From assembly GCA_029298735.1 (NCBI GenBank), contig JANSLP010000031.1, positions 146,685-210,684 on the forward strand: a DNA stretch of 64,000 bases. The letters are read 5' to 3'. Every line of letters starts with the position of its first letter. Positions within the stretch are counted from its first letter, which is position 1. The notes under the pieces are model-generated. The model searched no databases, had not been told where the DNA came from, and saw only the letters and a program-made list of their open reading frames with translations. The translations under genes and the position numbers were made by a program. Source of the stretch: Ophiostoma sp. CBS 140.51. Taxonomy: Eukaryota > Ascomycota > Sordariomycetes > Ophiostomatales > Ophiostomataceae. Shown here in pieces: positions 12,140-22,637 of this stretch.

Positions 12140-13444
12140 ATGTCGCACACAGAGCCTATGGAGATCGACCCACAGGCGAGTGCCTGCACCATGGCCAGTG
12201 CCAGCACTGCCCTTGTTCTCTTCTCTCTGGACAAGACGGACAAGACCAGCATGCACGCCGGCCAAGATGGCCGGACGAAGGAGCCCAACTCTGCCGCCAC
12301 CGCCATTGCCCTGCCAGATAGCGGGGCGCTCGATTCTTCTTCCGACTCGTCTTCCACGGCCACACCTTCGTCTCCGACGTTGCCTCCAATCAAGCCCCGT
12401 GCCTACTACTGCGTCACTCGGCTGCCCCGTGGTGAGATTGAACATCGTGCGGCCATGGGCCGCTGCACGTACTGTGACGACGAAAACCACTCGCGCACCA
12501 CGTGTGCCTCTGGCCGTCTGATGCGCCGGGTGCCCAAGCGGGTGCTCAACGAACGTCTGGGCCGCAGTGTGTGCCCCTTTTGTGGCGACCCGGACCACGA
12601 TAAACATTGCAAAGCCACGTGCCCTCTGCGGATCAAGCTACAGGAGGTTCTGGACGCCAAAGAAGAGGCGTACCGCAACAGCACGCTCAAACCTACCGAG
12701 GCCCGGACCCAGCGGACGGCCGCCGATGCTCTCATTTTGGCTCTGGAGCGGCAGACGGAGCGTAAATTCTCCTCCTACGCCCCTGGTCCTCGCTTCAACA
12801 ACCGCCCAAGTCGCACACAGCGTTCTGACTGGCGTGGATTCAGTGAGCGGGGAGAGCAGCGCAAGCATGGTTACGGACAGGATGCGGACCAGCACATGCC
12901 TTACAACCAGCCGCCTAGAAAAAAGGTCTACCTCAAGCGGCCGCCCATGAGCAAGACCAACGCTCCGTGGCGGATTGGCCTGGTGCACTCAGTGCCTATG
13001 TCCGTACCCGAAGAGGACCCTTTTTGTGTGCCTACCTCTACTCGCGTCGCCGAACAGGACCAGGTTGACCTTATTGACTTGGATATTGCACCCCCTAGTC
13101 CTCCCAGTGCCAGCTCTTCCAACAGTTTGTCTGGCAGTGACAGTGACAGCAACAACTCTGCCACCAGCACGCCCTTCACTACGCCTGAAAAGTCCAACAA
13201 CGTCCCGAGTGGCACAAATTTCAAGAGACTCTCATGCGATTTGTCGCCGCCACCACCACTCAACCTTTTGGACACGGACGTGACCGAGGTGGTCTGGAAC
13301 AACATTTTCATTCCGCCCAGTAATGTGGCAAAAGGTTCTGAGCAGAACCTTGTCACGACGCCAGACATCACCCCCGAGGAGAGTGGTGCGGGGGAGGATC
13401 TGATTGATTGGGGCATCGATGATCTGGATCTGGAGTGCAAGTGA
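12140..13444 (+). CDS. Protein with two zinc-knuckle motifs, function unknown
   Basis: A single-exon protein of 434 residues that I do not recognise. Residues 1-90 are low-complexity. Two Cys/His clusters follow. Cys109-x2-Cys112-x4-His117-x4-Cys122 is a canonical CCHC zinc knuckle. The second has Cys145-x2-Cys148-x4-His153, with His156, Cys157 and Cys161 as further possible ligands. Such knuckles usually bind single-stranded RNA or DNA, or proteins. A basic segment (RPSRTQRSDWRGFSERGEQR) and a PPRKKVYLKRPP stretch follow. The C-terminal 180 residues are Ser-rich and acidic and end in DLIDWGIDDLDLECK, which resembles a short acidic activation or docking motif. A retroelement gag origin is possible but no reverse transcriptase or integrase is near. 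RNA binding is inference only. Confidence 0.75.
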   Translation: MSHTEPMEIDPQASACTMASASTALVLFSLDKTDKTSMHAGQDGRTKEPNSAATAIALPDSGALDSSSDSSSTATPSSPTLPPIKPRAYYCVTRLPRGEIEHRAAMGRCTYCDDENHSRTTCASGRLMRRVPKRVLNERLGRSVCPFCGDPDHDKHCKATCPLRIKLQEVLDAKEEAYRNSTLKPTEARTQRTAADALILALERQTERKFSSYAPGPRFNNRPSRTQRSDWRGFSERGEQRKHGYGQDADQHMPYNQPPRKKVYLKRPPMSKTNAPWRIGLVHSVPMSVPEEDPFCVPTSTRVAEQDQVDLIDLDIAPPSPPSASSSNSLSGSDSDSNNSATSTPFTTPEKSNNVPSGTNFKRLSCDLSPPPPLNLLDTDVTEVVWNNIFIPPSNVAKGSEQNLVTTPDITPEESGAGEDLIDWGIDDLDLECK

Positions 13445-15460
13445 CAGGGAAAGGGTTGTAGGAGATCTGGAGGACAAGGTCACTGTAGCATCGATGGCCC
13501 AATCATTGCTCTTGTCTGTGCACTTTCTGCAAGTGGCTGTTTTGGGAAAGGATTCTGGGAGTTTGGGACTTTGATAGTTTAGGAGGTAAGGATTGGAATC
13601 TGACTTTAGGGGAAAGGGGGTGCTTACTTTTGTTGGGACGAGGAACCAAGGAGCATAGGAGAATAATAGAATAGGGCGAACAGCAGAGATAATATTTTTT
13701 AATATTTAAAATGTCCGAGTGGCCACAATCGTGTCGTACAAGAAGTGAACAGTCCAAAATCAATATACTCTGTCCTCCCCTCTCAGTTCTCTCCCTTTGT
13801 CATTGAAAATGCAGCTGTCCTGCATCATCGGCCCTCCACAAAAATCGTCGCGTGTCTCTTCTTTTTGTGCCCACGCTTGTCTTCCCACACAGCTACCCCA
13901 CGGAACACTCACGTTCACGACCTCTGTGCATCGTCAGACCGCCCATTCACTTCATTGTTCTTCTTCCTTGCCTTCTCCCGCTTCGTCCATCCGTCCCGTG
14001 TCTCTGTACGCCCAGGATACCATCACTGTCCTGCTGTCCTCCTATGGGGGTGGCAAAAAGAACAGAGCTTCTTTTTGTGCCATTGTGAACCTGTGATGCT
14101 GCTCATTCCGTGGCACAGGATACGGAGAATAGGGAGGGCACAGAAGCGGGACAGCAGTCAGTAGTGATTGACTTCACAAAAGGGGCGTGTCCGATTGGGA
14201 GGATCGGCACAAAGAATCACAAGGGGAGCACAGCGGTAAAAGAAGATGCCACAAAAGAAACAAAAGAACACAAAGGGACAAACTGTAGTATCACAGCAGA
14301 CAGAGTGAGCGCAAGACATGACCGAAAGCGTTCACCTACAGATTTTGTGCAGAGAGCTGTAAATGTATAATGCGCGTAAGAGTTGTGAGCTGCGAGTGGA
14401 CGATCAGAAAGGCAAAAGGGACGGAGAAGGGAGCACAAGAGTGAACAATGCAAAGCTCGGCTGCTCCCTTTTGTTGCCTCTTGACTTTTGTGTGACCACA
14501 CTATCGTGAGCTGCGGTATACAAGATGTCTCGGAATGGGGAGGTTTCTTTTCTCCTGATCTTTTTCTTCTGTTTATTCCATGGATGTGGAAATTCCATCT
14601 CTCATTTTCGACAGAAATTATTTGTGTTGTTTTCATTTTATGAGGCAGATTTTCAAGGGGATAAAAAGTTAGAAACACACAAAATAAAAACTAGATAATC
14701 TTGATGAATGTCTGTAGAATATGTGAAAGTTCAAAAAGCTTCAGAGCACAAGATCAGCTCCTGCTCGTGTCACCTTGCAGCGGGGCCATGGGGCCACAAA
14801 TATGATTGTGTGAACACAAAATTCCCCCACGGAAACACATATCCTTCATCGTTTATGTGATTTTATGCCGCAACCATCCTAGGCGATTAAGAAATCCAAG
14901 ACATGAGTTCCGGGCGGTGACTCCAGCGAGAGGCTACTTATTTTACAGCTGAACAGGCAAGATAGGCGAGCGAGACAAACATGTGTCGGGATACGAGGAC
15001 ATACCACGGGGCGAAATTAGGAGTTCATCGTTCAAACCCCCGGTTGCCCGAAAATGTGAAAACGCCACGCGAGGTTCCCAGCGGTCTGGGACTGGGACTC
15101 TTTGCCAAGACCCGGAGGGGACGACGAACAGACGAAAGAGGAGATAGAAACGAGATGATGCAGTCGTATCGAACCGTATCGATACTTCTCAACCACCGAT
15201 CCAGCTCTTTATCTTGCTGGTGAACCCTTGCAATCTTTGCGCAGCTCTCGGCTACCCAGGCAGACAGGCAGACAGGCAGACAGGCAGAGAGCCACGCCAC
15301 TGGGACAAGTCCTTGTTGTGCCCCTACAAATCTCGTTTCCCTGCGTCCGGCTATACTTGTCATTTTTATGTGCACAGTCGTAAACTTTCGTTAATATTAA
15401 GAGGTAGCCTACAGTCTCAAAACAGAACCATTTCGCACCTATCCCCTTCGCGTCGCATTC
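13445..15460. other. Intergenic, no gene seen
   Basis: This 2-kb stretch lies between the zinc-knuckle gene (+) and the hydroquinone reductase gene (-), whose 3' ends face it. An A/T-rich patch at 13690-13715 could be a polyadenylation region. An 8-bp tandem repeat lies at 15257-15288. No frame with a domain or splice pattern is visible. Confidence 0.45.
15257..15288 (+). repeat. 8-bp tandem repeat (CAGGCAGA)4
   Basis: Four perfect head-to-tail copies of CAGGCAGA lie about 170 bp beyond the stop of the hydroquinone reductase gene. It is a simple microsatellite with no evident coding role. Confidence 0.9.
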
Positions 15461-16528
15461 TTACTCCTCCTCCTTGGGCAGCGGCTCAATCAGCTGGGCC
15501 GGCCCGGCCGGGATGATAAGGGGCCCGTTGTCCTTGAGCACCACCTTGTACCGGGACCGCGCATAGCCTTCGACGTAGTGACCGATGAACGGCACCGTGG
15601 TATCGTGGAAAGCGCCGCGAGTCTGCGACCGAACAGCGGCACCGTCCCAGTAGAGCCGTCGAAGCCACAGGTGGAGGTAGGGGTAGTCGTGGCGGATCGA
15701 TTTCAGAGTGCACTGGAAGACGGTGGCATAGGCGGCGTCAAAGCGGGCCAGTGTGGTGTAGAGCCGGACATCGGCTTCGGTAAGGCTGTCGCCGAACAAG
15801 AACGGCTTACCGTGAGACGCCAGGATGCCCTCCAGTCGGTCTAGAGATGCAAATAGCTTCGGCAAGTGCTCGTCGTAGGCGGCCTGCGACGCCGCAAAGC
15901 CAATTTTGTAAACACCATTGTTGACCGTATTGTAGACCCAGTCGTTGAGGGCATCAATCTCGGCTCTCTTGTCCTCCGGATACAGTCCACCACCCGGCTG
16001 GTTCACTTCACGGCGCTCTTCGGGCAGAAGAGAGTCGAATGCCGATGCGAAAATACGGATAATCTCGCTCGACTCGTTATTGACGAGCGTGCCCGTCTTC
16101 TTGTCCCACAACACAGGCACGGTGTAGCGGCCGACATAGTTTGGGTTGGCCTTGAGGTAAAGCTCCTTGAGTTTAGTGAAGCCGTACAGCGGATCCTTGG
16201 GGAGAGAACCGCCTTCGCCGCTAAAATACCAGCCCTCGGGGCCCATGTAGTTGTGTAGCCGGTAAAGGTCGACAATGTCGTCGAGGCCCTTGAGCTTGCG
16301 GACGATGAGTGTTCGGTGGGCCCAGGGACACCCCGGAGCAAAGTACAGGGCATATCTGCCCTTCTCCGGCGGATAGAGCGCGCCCGGCTCACTCGACACG
16401 GTGTGGCGGAACTCGCTGTCCGGGCGCACAAAGCTGCCGTCAGCGGCTTGGTAGGGCTGTCGCAACGTTAAGGTTAGTATTTGTGTGAAGTGGATGCGAT
16501 GCGGGGAGCTTACCGTAGTGGTGGTCAT
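15461..16528 (-). CDS. Glutathionyl-hydroquinone reductase (ECM4/GTO2-like omega GST)
   Basis: Predicted to reduce glutathionyl-hydroquinones to hydroquinones with glutathione; a xi/omega-class GST, cytosolic or organellar. Two exons fit: 16514-16528 and 15461-16456, giving 336 residues. The 57-bp intron has GTAAGC and ACAG borders with a CTAAC branch point. It is a multiple of three without a stop, so an unspliced reading gives a false 19-residue insert. After splicing, the N-terminus MTTTTPYQAADGSFVRP continues into the thioredoxin-fold motif PGCPWAHR, whose Cys48 is the expected catalytic residue. PNYVGRYTVPVLWDKK and NNESSEIIRIF match the glutathione site. The GST C-terminal domain follows with the family mark ADVRLYTTLARFDAAY and the C-terminal GHYVEGYARS region. 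Family certainty is high. Confidence 0.93.
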   Translation of the reverse strand: MTTTTVSSPHRIHFTQILTLTLRQPYQAADGSFVRPDSEFRHTVSSEPGALYPPEKGRYALYFAPGCPWAHRTLIVRKLKGLDDIVDLYRLHNYMGPEGWYFSGEGGSLPKDPLYGFTKLKELYLKANPNYVGRYTVPVLWDKKTGTLVNNESSEIIRIFASAFDSLLPEERREVNQPGGGLYPEDKRAEIDALNDWVYNTVNNGVYKIGFAASQAAYDEHLPKLFASLDRLEGILASHGKPFLFGDSLTEADVRLYTTLARFDAAYATVFQCTLKSIRHDYPYLHLWLRRLYWDGAAVRSQTRGAFHDTTVPFIGHYVEGYARSRYKVVLKDNGPLIIPAGPAQLIEPLPKEEE

Positions 16529-17749
16529 GTCAGCAATCAGTGTAAGTGAAGTAATGTGAGTTGATATGATTTCGGATGGTTTATTTTCTGATGCTACTAA
16601 TCAGATCCAACAGATGTCGCATCTCACGACTGCTATATTCTTGAAGCATCAGAACAATCATCGTATAGTCACCCTCTTGCCCCTCCGGCGATGTCTTTAT
16701 ATCCTTTGTCATTATTTGGGCCGCTAACCACACCTAAAGTCGGCCGATGACGCGATAGCACGAGACGGCGTATTGGAGGCGCACCATCACCCAAATCGTA
16801 CTGAAGGCACACCACCACAACTTCCCCCCATTTGTCATTCTTGTAAATCCGTAGTCTCGGACGAAAAGTATGCTTGGAAATGCAAACCAGGCAAGCCTGG
16901 GCGAGCACACATTTTATGTGTGTCCTTTCAATTGAAAGAGAAGCGTTTGCTAAAGAAGTGTAAATAACATTTATTAGCTGCATATTTATTATTTTCACTG
17001 CATCCCGACTTCACTCGACTTTTGACAAACATTCAATTGAAATCTCCAGCTTCGTTTCATTTTCATTGCTCTTTCAGATCCCAACTCTATTCACTTCTCA
17101 AACTCAAGTTCAATAGTACATTATATTATTTCCACCTTATCCTGGCCCTTCTTTTTGACGTCTTCTTCTTCTCCATTCGTCGGTCCCTAATCGGCAGGCT
17201 GAAGGACGGGATGGGTTCCTCCAAATTCGACTTCAAACGGCAGCTGCCATCCGCTTGCTGACGAATCGATGCGTTAATTGAGTCGACAACCAGGTTCCTT
17301 CGCCCCCGTGTGCCGTTCCCCGCGTCAAACATATACAGTATTGGCATGATTCTTTAGTTGTTTCCTTCTCGATACCTCATAATTCCTTCTGTTAAAAGTC
17401 GTGTATCGCTTCCGCGCTTTTAGGCGAGTTTCCAGTCTTACGTCCCGCTCAAGTGGTCGGTTCGTCGCGTAGTGCTGACAATGCCGCCAGCGTAGCCACA
17501 TAGCACACAATTTTGGGGTGAGCTCCCCACACCGGCGATCCGACTTGTTGCCACGCTAGTGCCACTCCCAAACTTGCCCAAAAGATGCCGGCCGGTGGCC
17601 GACTGGCCGATGCGGCACATTGCGTCTAGAGAGGGGGAGTATATATGGAAGGTACCGTCTGTTCTTGTTCCCGTTCCTGTCGTTTTGAACCTGCCAAGAC
17701 AAACACCCCAACGACCAACCGCACACCTTTTCCAACACTCAATTGATAC
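16529..17749. promoter_or_regulatory. Divergent promoter region (hydroquinone reductase / aldo-keto reductase)
   Basis: These 1.2 kb separate two divergent redox genes and hold both promoters. The middle (about 16550-17160) is A/T-rich, while the part next to the aldo-keto reductase gene is C-rich on the + strand. No gene is seen. A TATA-like element near 17640 is listed separately. Confidence 0.45.
17640..17646 (+). promoter_or_regulatory. TATA-like element
   Basis: TATATAT follows a G-rich run and lies 104-110 bp upstream of the aldo-keto reductase start. Its position suits a core promoter with a leader of about 70-80 bases. This is inferred from sequence and position only. Confidence 0.4.
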
Positions 17750-18757
17750 ATGATGGCCTCCACACAAAAGGTCGTCTTTGGGGCGATGACGTTTGGCACG
17801 GCGGGTGCTGAACAAGCACGCGTGCACGACTTGTCGGACTGCGCGGCCATCCTGGACGTGTTTCAGAAGCACGGGCACAACGAGATTGACACGGCGCGGA
17901 CCTACGGCGGGGGGTCGTCGGAGCAGTACTTGGGACAACTGGATCTCAAGGGGCGCGGTATTGTCCTCGACACCAAACTGTCTCCCCGCCGGAGGGCCGG
18001 CGCCGCGCACACGTACACGCACCACCCGGAAAATTTGAAGCCGGCCCTGCTCGAAAGCCTAAAAGCTTTGCAGACGGACAAGGTCGACATGTGGTACCTG
18101 CACGCGCCGGACCGGAACGTGCCGTACGAGGACACTCTCCGAGAAGTCAACAACCTGTACGAGCAAGGCTACTTCCGGCGGTTTGGCATCAGCAACTATG
18201 CTGCCTGGGAGGTGGCGCAAATGGCCGAAATCATCAAGCGCAATGGGTGGAAGACGATTGATGTCTACCAGGGCGTGTACAATGCACTGCACCGCGCGGC
18301 CGAGCCGGAGCTGTTTCCTTGTCTACGCCACTATGGAATTGGTTTCTACGAGTATAACCCCATTGCCGGCGGTATGCTGACGGACCGCTACACCAGAACT
18401 GTGACCTCCCAGGACCTCGAGCCCGGGAGCCGTTTCGACCCCGCCAAGACACAGGGCGCGAGCTACCGGCAGCGGTACTGGAACGACGCGTACTTTGACG
18501 CTTTGGATGTGGTGCGCCCCGTGGCTAAGAAGCACGGGATCCCGACGGCGGAGGCGGCGCTGCGGTGGGTCAGTCACCATTCAATTTTGGACAAGGCCAA
18601 GGGGGATGCCGTCATTATCGGCGCAAGCAGTGCAGCACAGCTTGAAGAGAATTTGACGAGTCTCGAAAAGGGACCGCTGCCGGATGAGGTGGTGCAGGCC
18701 TTTGACGATGCATGGAATGTGGTCAAGGCAGTGTGCAAGCCGTACTTTCGTGTCTAA
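17750..18757 (+). CDS. Aldo-keto reductase, AKR7 (aflatoxin B1 aldehyde reductase-like)
   Basis: A 335-residue cytosolic NADPH-dependent reductase of aldehydes. It has one exon and the family's usual length. The catalytic tetrad is visible: Asp47 and Tyr52 in EIDTARTYGGG, Lys76 in LDTKL, and His118 in MWYLHAPD. YFRRFGISNYAAWEVAQ and DVYQGVYNALHR are the AKR7 substrate and cofactor-loop signatures. The cofactor end is GDAVIIGASSAAQLEENL. Two ATG codons open the frame (17750 and 17753); either could be used. Family name does not imply an aflatoxin pathway here: no polyketide synthase or P450 is nearby. The gene shares a promoter region with the hydroquinone reductase and is convergent with an SDR 81 bp beyond its stop. 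Confidence 0.93.
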   Translation: MMASTQKVVFGAMTFGTAGAEQARVHDLSDCAAILDVFQKHGHNEIDTARTYGGGSSEQYLGQLDLKGRGIVLDTKLSPRRRAGAAHTYTHHPENLKPALLESLKALQTDKVDMWYLHAPDRNVPYEDTLREVNNLYEQGYFRRFGISNYAAWEVAQMAEIIKRNGWKTIDVYQGVYNALHRAAEPELFPCLRHYGIGFYEYNPIAGGMLTDRYTRTVTSQDLEPGSRFDPAKTQGASYRQRYWNDAYFDALDVVRPVAKKHGIPTAEAALRWVSHHSILDKAKGDAVIIGASSAAQLEENLTSLEKGPLPDEVVQAFDDAWNVVKAVCKPYFRV

Positions 18758-18838
18758 TGCGTAGCAGACAGATAGAATGTCCAGTATCTAATTTATTTGA
18801 GCGTCTATATACAATTTTATTTGATTCTCTCTCATTGC

Positions 18839-19746
18839 TCACTTGCCCGTGTCGGTGGCCGCCATGACGCGCTCCATGCCCGGGTCGCAGAAGGGGTACG
18901 GGTCGCGGTAGTGCAGGTTCTGGCCCGAGCACTCAATGGCCTGGCCCTTGATCACCTTGAGGTCGGGGCGGGCCTCGTCCTTGCCATCCAGGAAAATCAG
19001 GACAGCCTTGGCAATCTGGGAGACAGGCGTAAAGTACTCTTCGGGGAACTGCTGCCACAGCTCGGCCGTCAACAAGTTGGTCTTAACCGTACCGGGCAGC
19101 ACCGCATTGACCCGGATCTCATCCCGCCGCCACATGTACCGGTCCAGGCACCGCATCAGACCCAGCACGCCGTGCTTGGTGGCCGTGTAGACGGGACTGC
19201 TAAACGACGGGTACAGAGCGCCGCAGCTGGCCGTAAAGGTCAGGACACGCTCGCCACGGGTCGATTCGGGGGACAGCCGGAAATAGTGCTGAGCGAGGTA
19301 GGCTGTGGTGGTGGCGGCGGTCATGCAAATGTCAATGATGCGCTGGGTGCCGCTGGGCAGCGGCGGGGGCTCGTCGCTGTCCGATGCCTCGGTGCGGTCG
19401 TAAAACTCGTCGGCGCGCTCGCCGACACCGGCGTTGGCATAGACAAAGTCGAGGCGCTTGTGCAGACGGAAGATATCGCGGAAAACAGTTCCCAAAGCCT
19501 TGTAGTCGGTGACGTCGACCTGGTGGAAGACACCGCCGATAACACCCTCGGCAGCCTTGGCGGCGGCCGGGTTGTAGTCGAGAATGTGGATTTCCCAGCC
19601 GGCCTTGCGCTCGCCGAGGGCCGTCGCCGTGGCCAAACCGATGCCGCTGGCTGTAAGGTGGGTGGTGAGTGACAATGTTTATATAGTGGAGAGAGTTTTT
19701 GAGACTTACCACCGCCGGTGATGATTGCAACTCTTGTCTCGGGCAT
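18839..19746 (-). CDS. Short-chain dehydrogenase/reductase
   Basis: An NAD(P)-dependent oxidoreductase with a Rossmann fold, 282 residues. Two exons: 19710-19746 and 18839-19650, split by a 59-bp intron (GTAAGT to TTACAG) that falls inside the cofactor motif. Splicing restores MPETRVAIITGGASGIGLATA, where TGGASGIG is the nucleotide-binding glycine motif. HILDYN at the end of the second strand has an acidic residue that favours NAD over NADP. DFVYANAGVG is the NAG motif, and TFTASCGALYPSF with YTATKHG supplies the catalytic Ser, Tyr and Lys. VNAVLPGTVKTNL is the usual following segment. It resembles the 15-hydroxyprostaglandin dehydrogenase-like fungal SDRs; the substrate is unknown. Confidence 0.92.
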
Positions 19747-20387
19747 TTTGGGATGATTTGTGTGAATATGGACGTTAAAGAACAGTAACAGAAGGAGGAA
19801 CAGCAAAGTAGAGAAACGGGTGCTCTTCTGTTTATATTTATTCGAGATTGTCCATACACAGTAACAGCTATACACAGTAAGCTCAGCTTCCCGGCTCGTC
19901 CGTCTGCCCCCGCATGAGCTACGGATAGTCTACTGGCGAAACCCCTCATGCACTCTCATGGGTTCAAAAAATTAACGTTAGGAAAGGGGCGGAAACAAGG
20001 TCAAGGAAAACAAGACGAAGGCCCGGTGCGGAGTCGGGCATGAGAAAACGTGTCAGGAGTCGTGAATTGGAGAGGGTGTTGAAACCCGGGACGGGACTAA
20101 CAAAACTAGGCCATAAGGCGTGTTAGTGGCATGTGGAGGTCGTCCGCACCGTTAGCGGATAATCGCAACCGAGAGTGAGAGAGGTCGACGCGTGAGAGAC
20201 TAACACGACATGGCGGACAAGAGGATGGGAAAGGACGAACTAAAACAAAGAGGGCTTTCTCCAAAAATCAAAGAGGGCAAGCATGAGAGAGAAAGGGATG
20301 ACAGCAGTGTAGTTTGTTTACAGAGATGGATATATTGTAAACGCCACTCAAACAGAATCTGTCCCTTCAACTGAGTCTACAGCTTGT
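19747..20387. other. Intergenic, promoter of the SDR gene
   Basis: This 640-bp stretch lies upstream of the SDR start and downstream of the broken protease gene. The - strand near the SDR start is C/T-rich, as expected of a leader. The rest is G/A-rich without an open frame of interest. Confidence 0.45.
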
Positions 20388-22060
20388 CTACAGCACCGAC
20401 AACTCGTAGACGGGGGACGATACGCGGGATACACTTTGCCTGCCGTCGTCGGACATTTGGTAGATTTCGGTATCGGCACCGCCACTGAGTTCGCCTTTGC
20501 TCACTGTTGAATGTGCCGTTGTTGTCGTTGCTGGCTGGGGCGTCGATGCTGCCGACGACATGGCATACATGGCATCGACGGTCCCGACATCCAGCTCGGC
20601 AGCATCTCCTGTCCGGCCGTCGACTGGCGCTTCTCCTTCTTCCCTTTTCTTCGCATCAATCTCGTCCAGCTGCTCCTGTCGGGCTGCTGCCGCTTTTGTC
20701 TCCTCGTCCTGTGTGCGATGCCAATGGCGATGCCGGTAATGGCGATGCCGGTAATGGCGATGCCGGTAATGGCGATGCCGGTAATGGCGCCTCCACTCAG
20801 ACCGTGGTTGCTGGTGCTGCCTGAGGTCGAGGTTGATGATGGTTGGCTCGCCGTGTCGGATGAGGAGGAGCCCGATGTGCCACTAGTAGCATCGGCTGAT
20901 ACGATGGGCACAATCGTCGATGCGGCGCCCTCGATCCAGGAGCACTGCGAGACGTTAAAGACGCCGCGCTCATAGTCGACCGACAGGTATGCCTCTTGCA
21001 AAAAGGTGCGACCCAAAGTGTACTGTGTATCGTTGGCCGCCTTCTTCAAAGGGAAATAGTAGCTCGTGCCGTTGGTCACCAGCGGGCTCGACACTTGCAG
21101 GTCAAATGCGTCATACGGCAGCACAATCGTCACACTCGCACCGCCCTCCAACACGTCCGACAGCTGCAACCAGACTTGTGCGTCGGTACTCAGCAGGGTG
21201 GCGTGGTGTGTGCTGTTGACAAGGTAGAGTCCGGTCTCCTCATCTAGTGTCAAGCTAAAGGCGGCCTCAAATGCCGCACACGCGTCCGCCGGCAACCACA
21301 GGAACGGGTCCGTCGAGTCGATAAAGATATAGATGGGCGCGGACAGCAGCGACTGCGACTCGCCGCTGCTGCTGCCGCTGTAGGTGATGGACTGCAGAGC
21401 CACCACCAAATCGCGCGAGACATCCCCGGCCATGGTGAAACTGACGCCGTTGGGCACAAAGCGGGAGGTGTCGTAGCCGCCGAAAATCAGTTGGCCATAG
21501 ACCTTTTTGAGTCGATAGATGGCACCCGCGGTGTAGCTCCAGCTGAGACTGAGAATGTACCCCTGTGATTTGAGTGATGTGAAATACGACGGCGCCGAGT
21601 AGTTGTCGAGCGTCGTCTGGTTGACGGGCTGCGTGCCCAACCCAAAGATGCCCAGTTAGAATGGTGAGGCCGTGCCGATCATGGCTACCGTCTGGTTGGT
21701 GAGCGCGGGCCCGCCCGAGCTGCCGGACAATAGGCCGATACCCAGCGTCTCTAGCCCGAACTCGGCCGTCTGCTTGTAGCCCAAGTTGGCCTCGAGGCCG
21801 ACCTGCCCGTCGTTGATACCAAACGTGCCCTCGCCCAGCCATGTCGACAAGGTGTCGGTCGAGACCCGTCGCTTGCAGCGCTTGCTGGCAAATCCTTCGC
21901 GCGGAAGGGCAGCTTTGCCCATTTCAGCCTGACCCAAACGGGCCAGACCAGTATACAGTACTGAGTATCCATCCGCAAACCCTCATTTCCAGCCTGTGTC
22001 TGAAACGAGAGAGTAGTGGACGTTGACGAATTTGACGCGAATAAAGAGCTGTTAAAAGTC
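20388..22060 (-). pseudogene. Broken membrane-anchored aspartic protease (pepsin A1 family)
   Basis: The frame shows the A1 protease fold of a fungal surface-protease subfamily: GLEANLGYKQTAEFGLETLGI, then LGTQPVNQTTLDNYSAPSYF, SLSWSYTAGAIYR, VYGQLIFGGYDTSRF, the second active-site region FIDSTDPFLWLPADAC, and YTLGRTFLQEAYLSVDYE. A Ser/Thr stalk and one membrane segment follow. There are three lesions. An in-frame TAA at 21656-21658 interrupts ASPF-stop-LGIFGLG, with coding continuing in the same frame. After the membrane repeats (20726-20785) the charged cytoplasmic tail continues in another frame, ending in the family-like SPVYEL at 20388. The N-terminus, including signal peptide and first active-site Asp, is not recoverable, although SLFASNSSTST near 22040 is a relic. 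The second catalytic motif here reads DST. It is probably inactive; sequencing error is the alternative for single lesions. Confidence 0.8.
20726..20785 (-). repeat. 15-bp tandem repeat x4 in the membrane segment
   Basis: Four perfect copies of GGCGATGCCGGTAAT (+ strand) encode repeated Ile-Thr-Gly-Ile-Ala on the - strand, within the transmembrane segment of the broken protease. The unit is a multiple of three, so its copy number lengthens the hydrophobic stretch without shifting frame. The frameshift into the tail lies just beyond it. Confidence 0.92.
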
Positions 22061-22637
22061 GAAACCTTCTGCAAGGACCAACACCGACCAACGAAAATAG
22101 GCTCGAGCTGCTTGATTAGGCCTCAGCGACAACAAGCCTGTTACCACATCAAGGCAGGTTTACGGTGCTCGTCCCATGAGGGCAAAACTTGCTGTGAACA
22201 AACGCCGCATAGGCGCCGCTTGGAAAGTTTTGCATTGTGAAGATTCACAATTTCACAAGGGCTGTGGTATGAACTGGAACAAAAAAAAACCGGAGAAAGA
22301 GAAAGATCCTTCAAAACCGTTTGCTGTTGTCTTTCTTTTGTCTTTCTTTGTGGAAGGCCTATTGCACGATACGGAGTACAAAACACGATTCTGCTCGGTA
22401 CGAACCATACGAGGACACCGAGTCTCACGAAGGAGTAGGAGTACTTCGTAGGCGCTGAGCTTGTGTATTTTTGAAATTTGGGACCAGATGAACCACATAT
22501 GCCAGATAAAACGACTGTGTAATTAAGGTTATTGACGGTGTCCCACCCGGAGCCTCAACGGTTTTCACGCTAGCCTCGGCGCGTCGTCCCGAGCCTGTCT
22601 CCTGTCAATAGAAATTTACCACCGTCCTATGTAAAAA
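22061..22637. other. Intergenic, no gene seen
   Basis: This region lies between the 5' end of the protease remnant and the stop of the 674-residue gene. It may hold eroded protease exon sequence, but I cannot align any frame convincingly. Confidence 0.4.

Noticed and set aside
11796..12521. 241-codon open frame overlapping the zinc-knuckle gene start
   Set aside because: It has no motif, and the overlapping 434-residue frame has clear zinc ligands.
14990..15060. tRNA-like B-box (GTTCAAACCCCC)
   Set aside because: No matching T-stem, A-box or acceptor stem can be drawn around it.
16457..16513. Coding sequence between MTTTT and PYQAADG in the hydroquinone reductase
   Set aside because: It has GT/AG borders and a CTAAC branch point, and removing it restores the family's N-terminus. 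It is an in-frame intron.
18797..19672. 291-codon open frame on the + strand
   Set aside because: Antisense to the SDR, whose spliced protein has all family motifs; the + frame has none.
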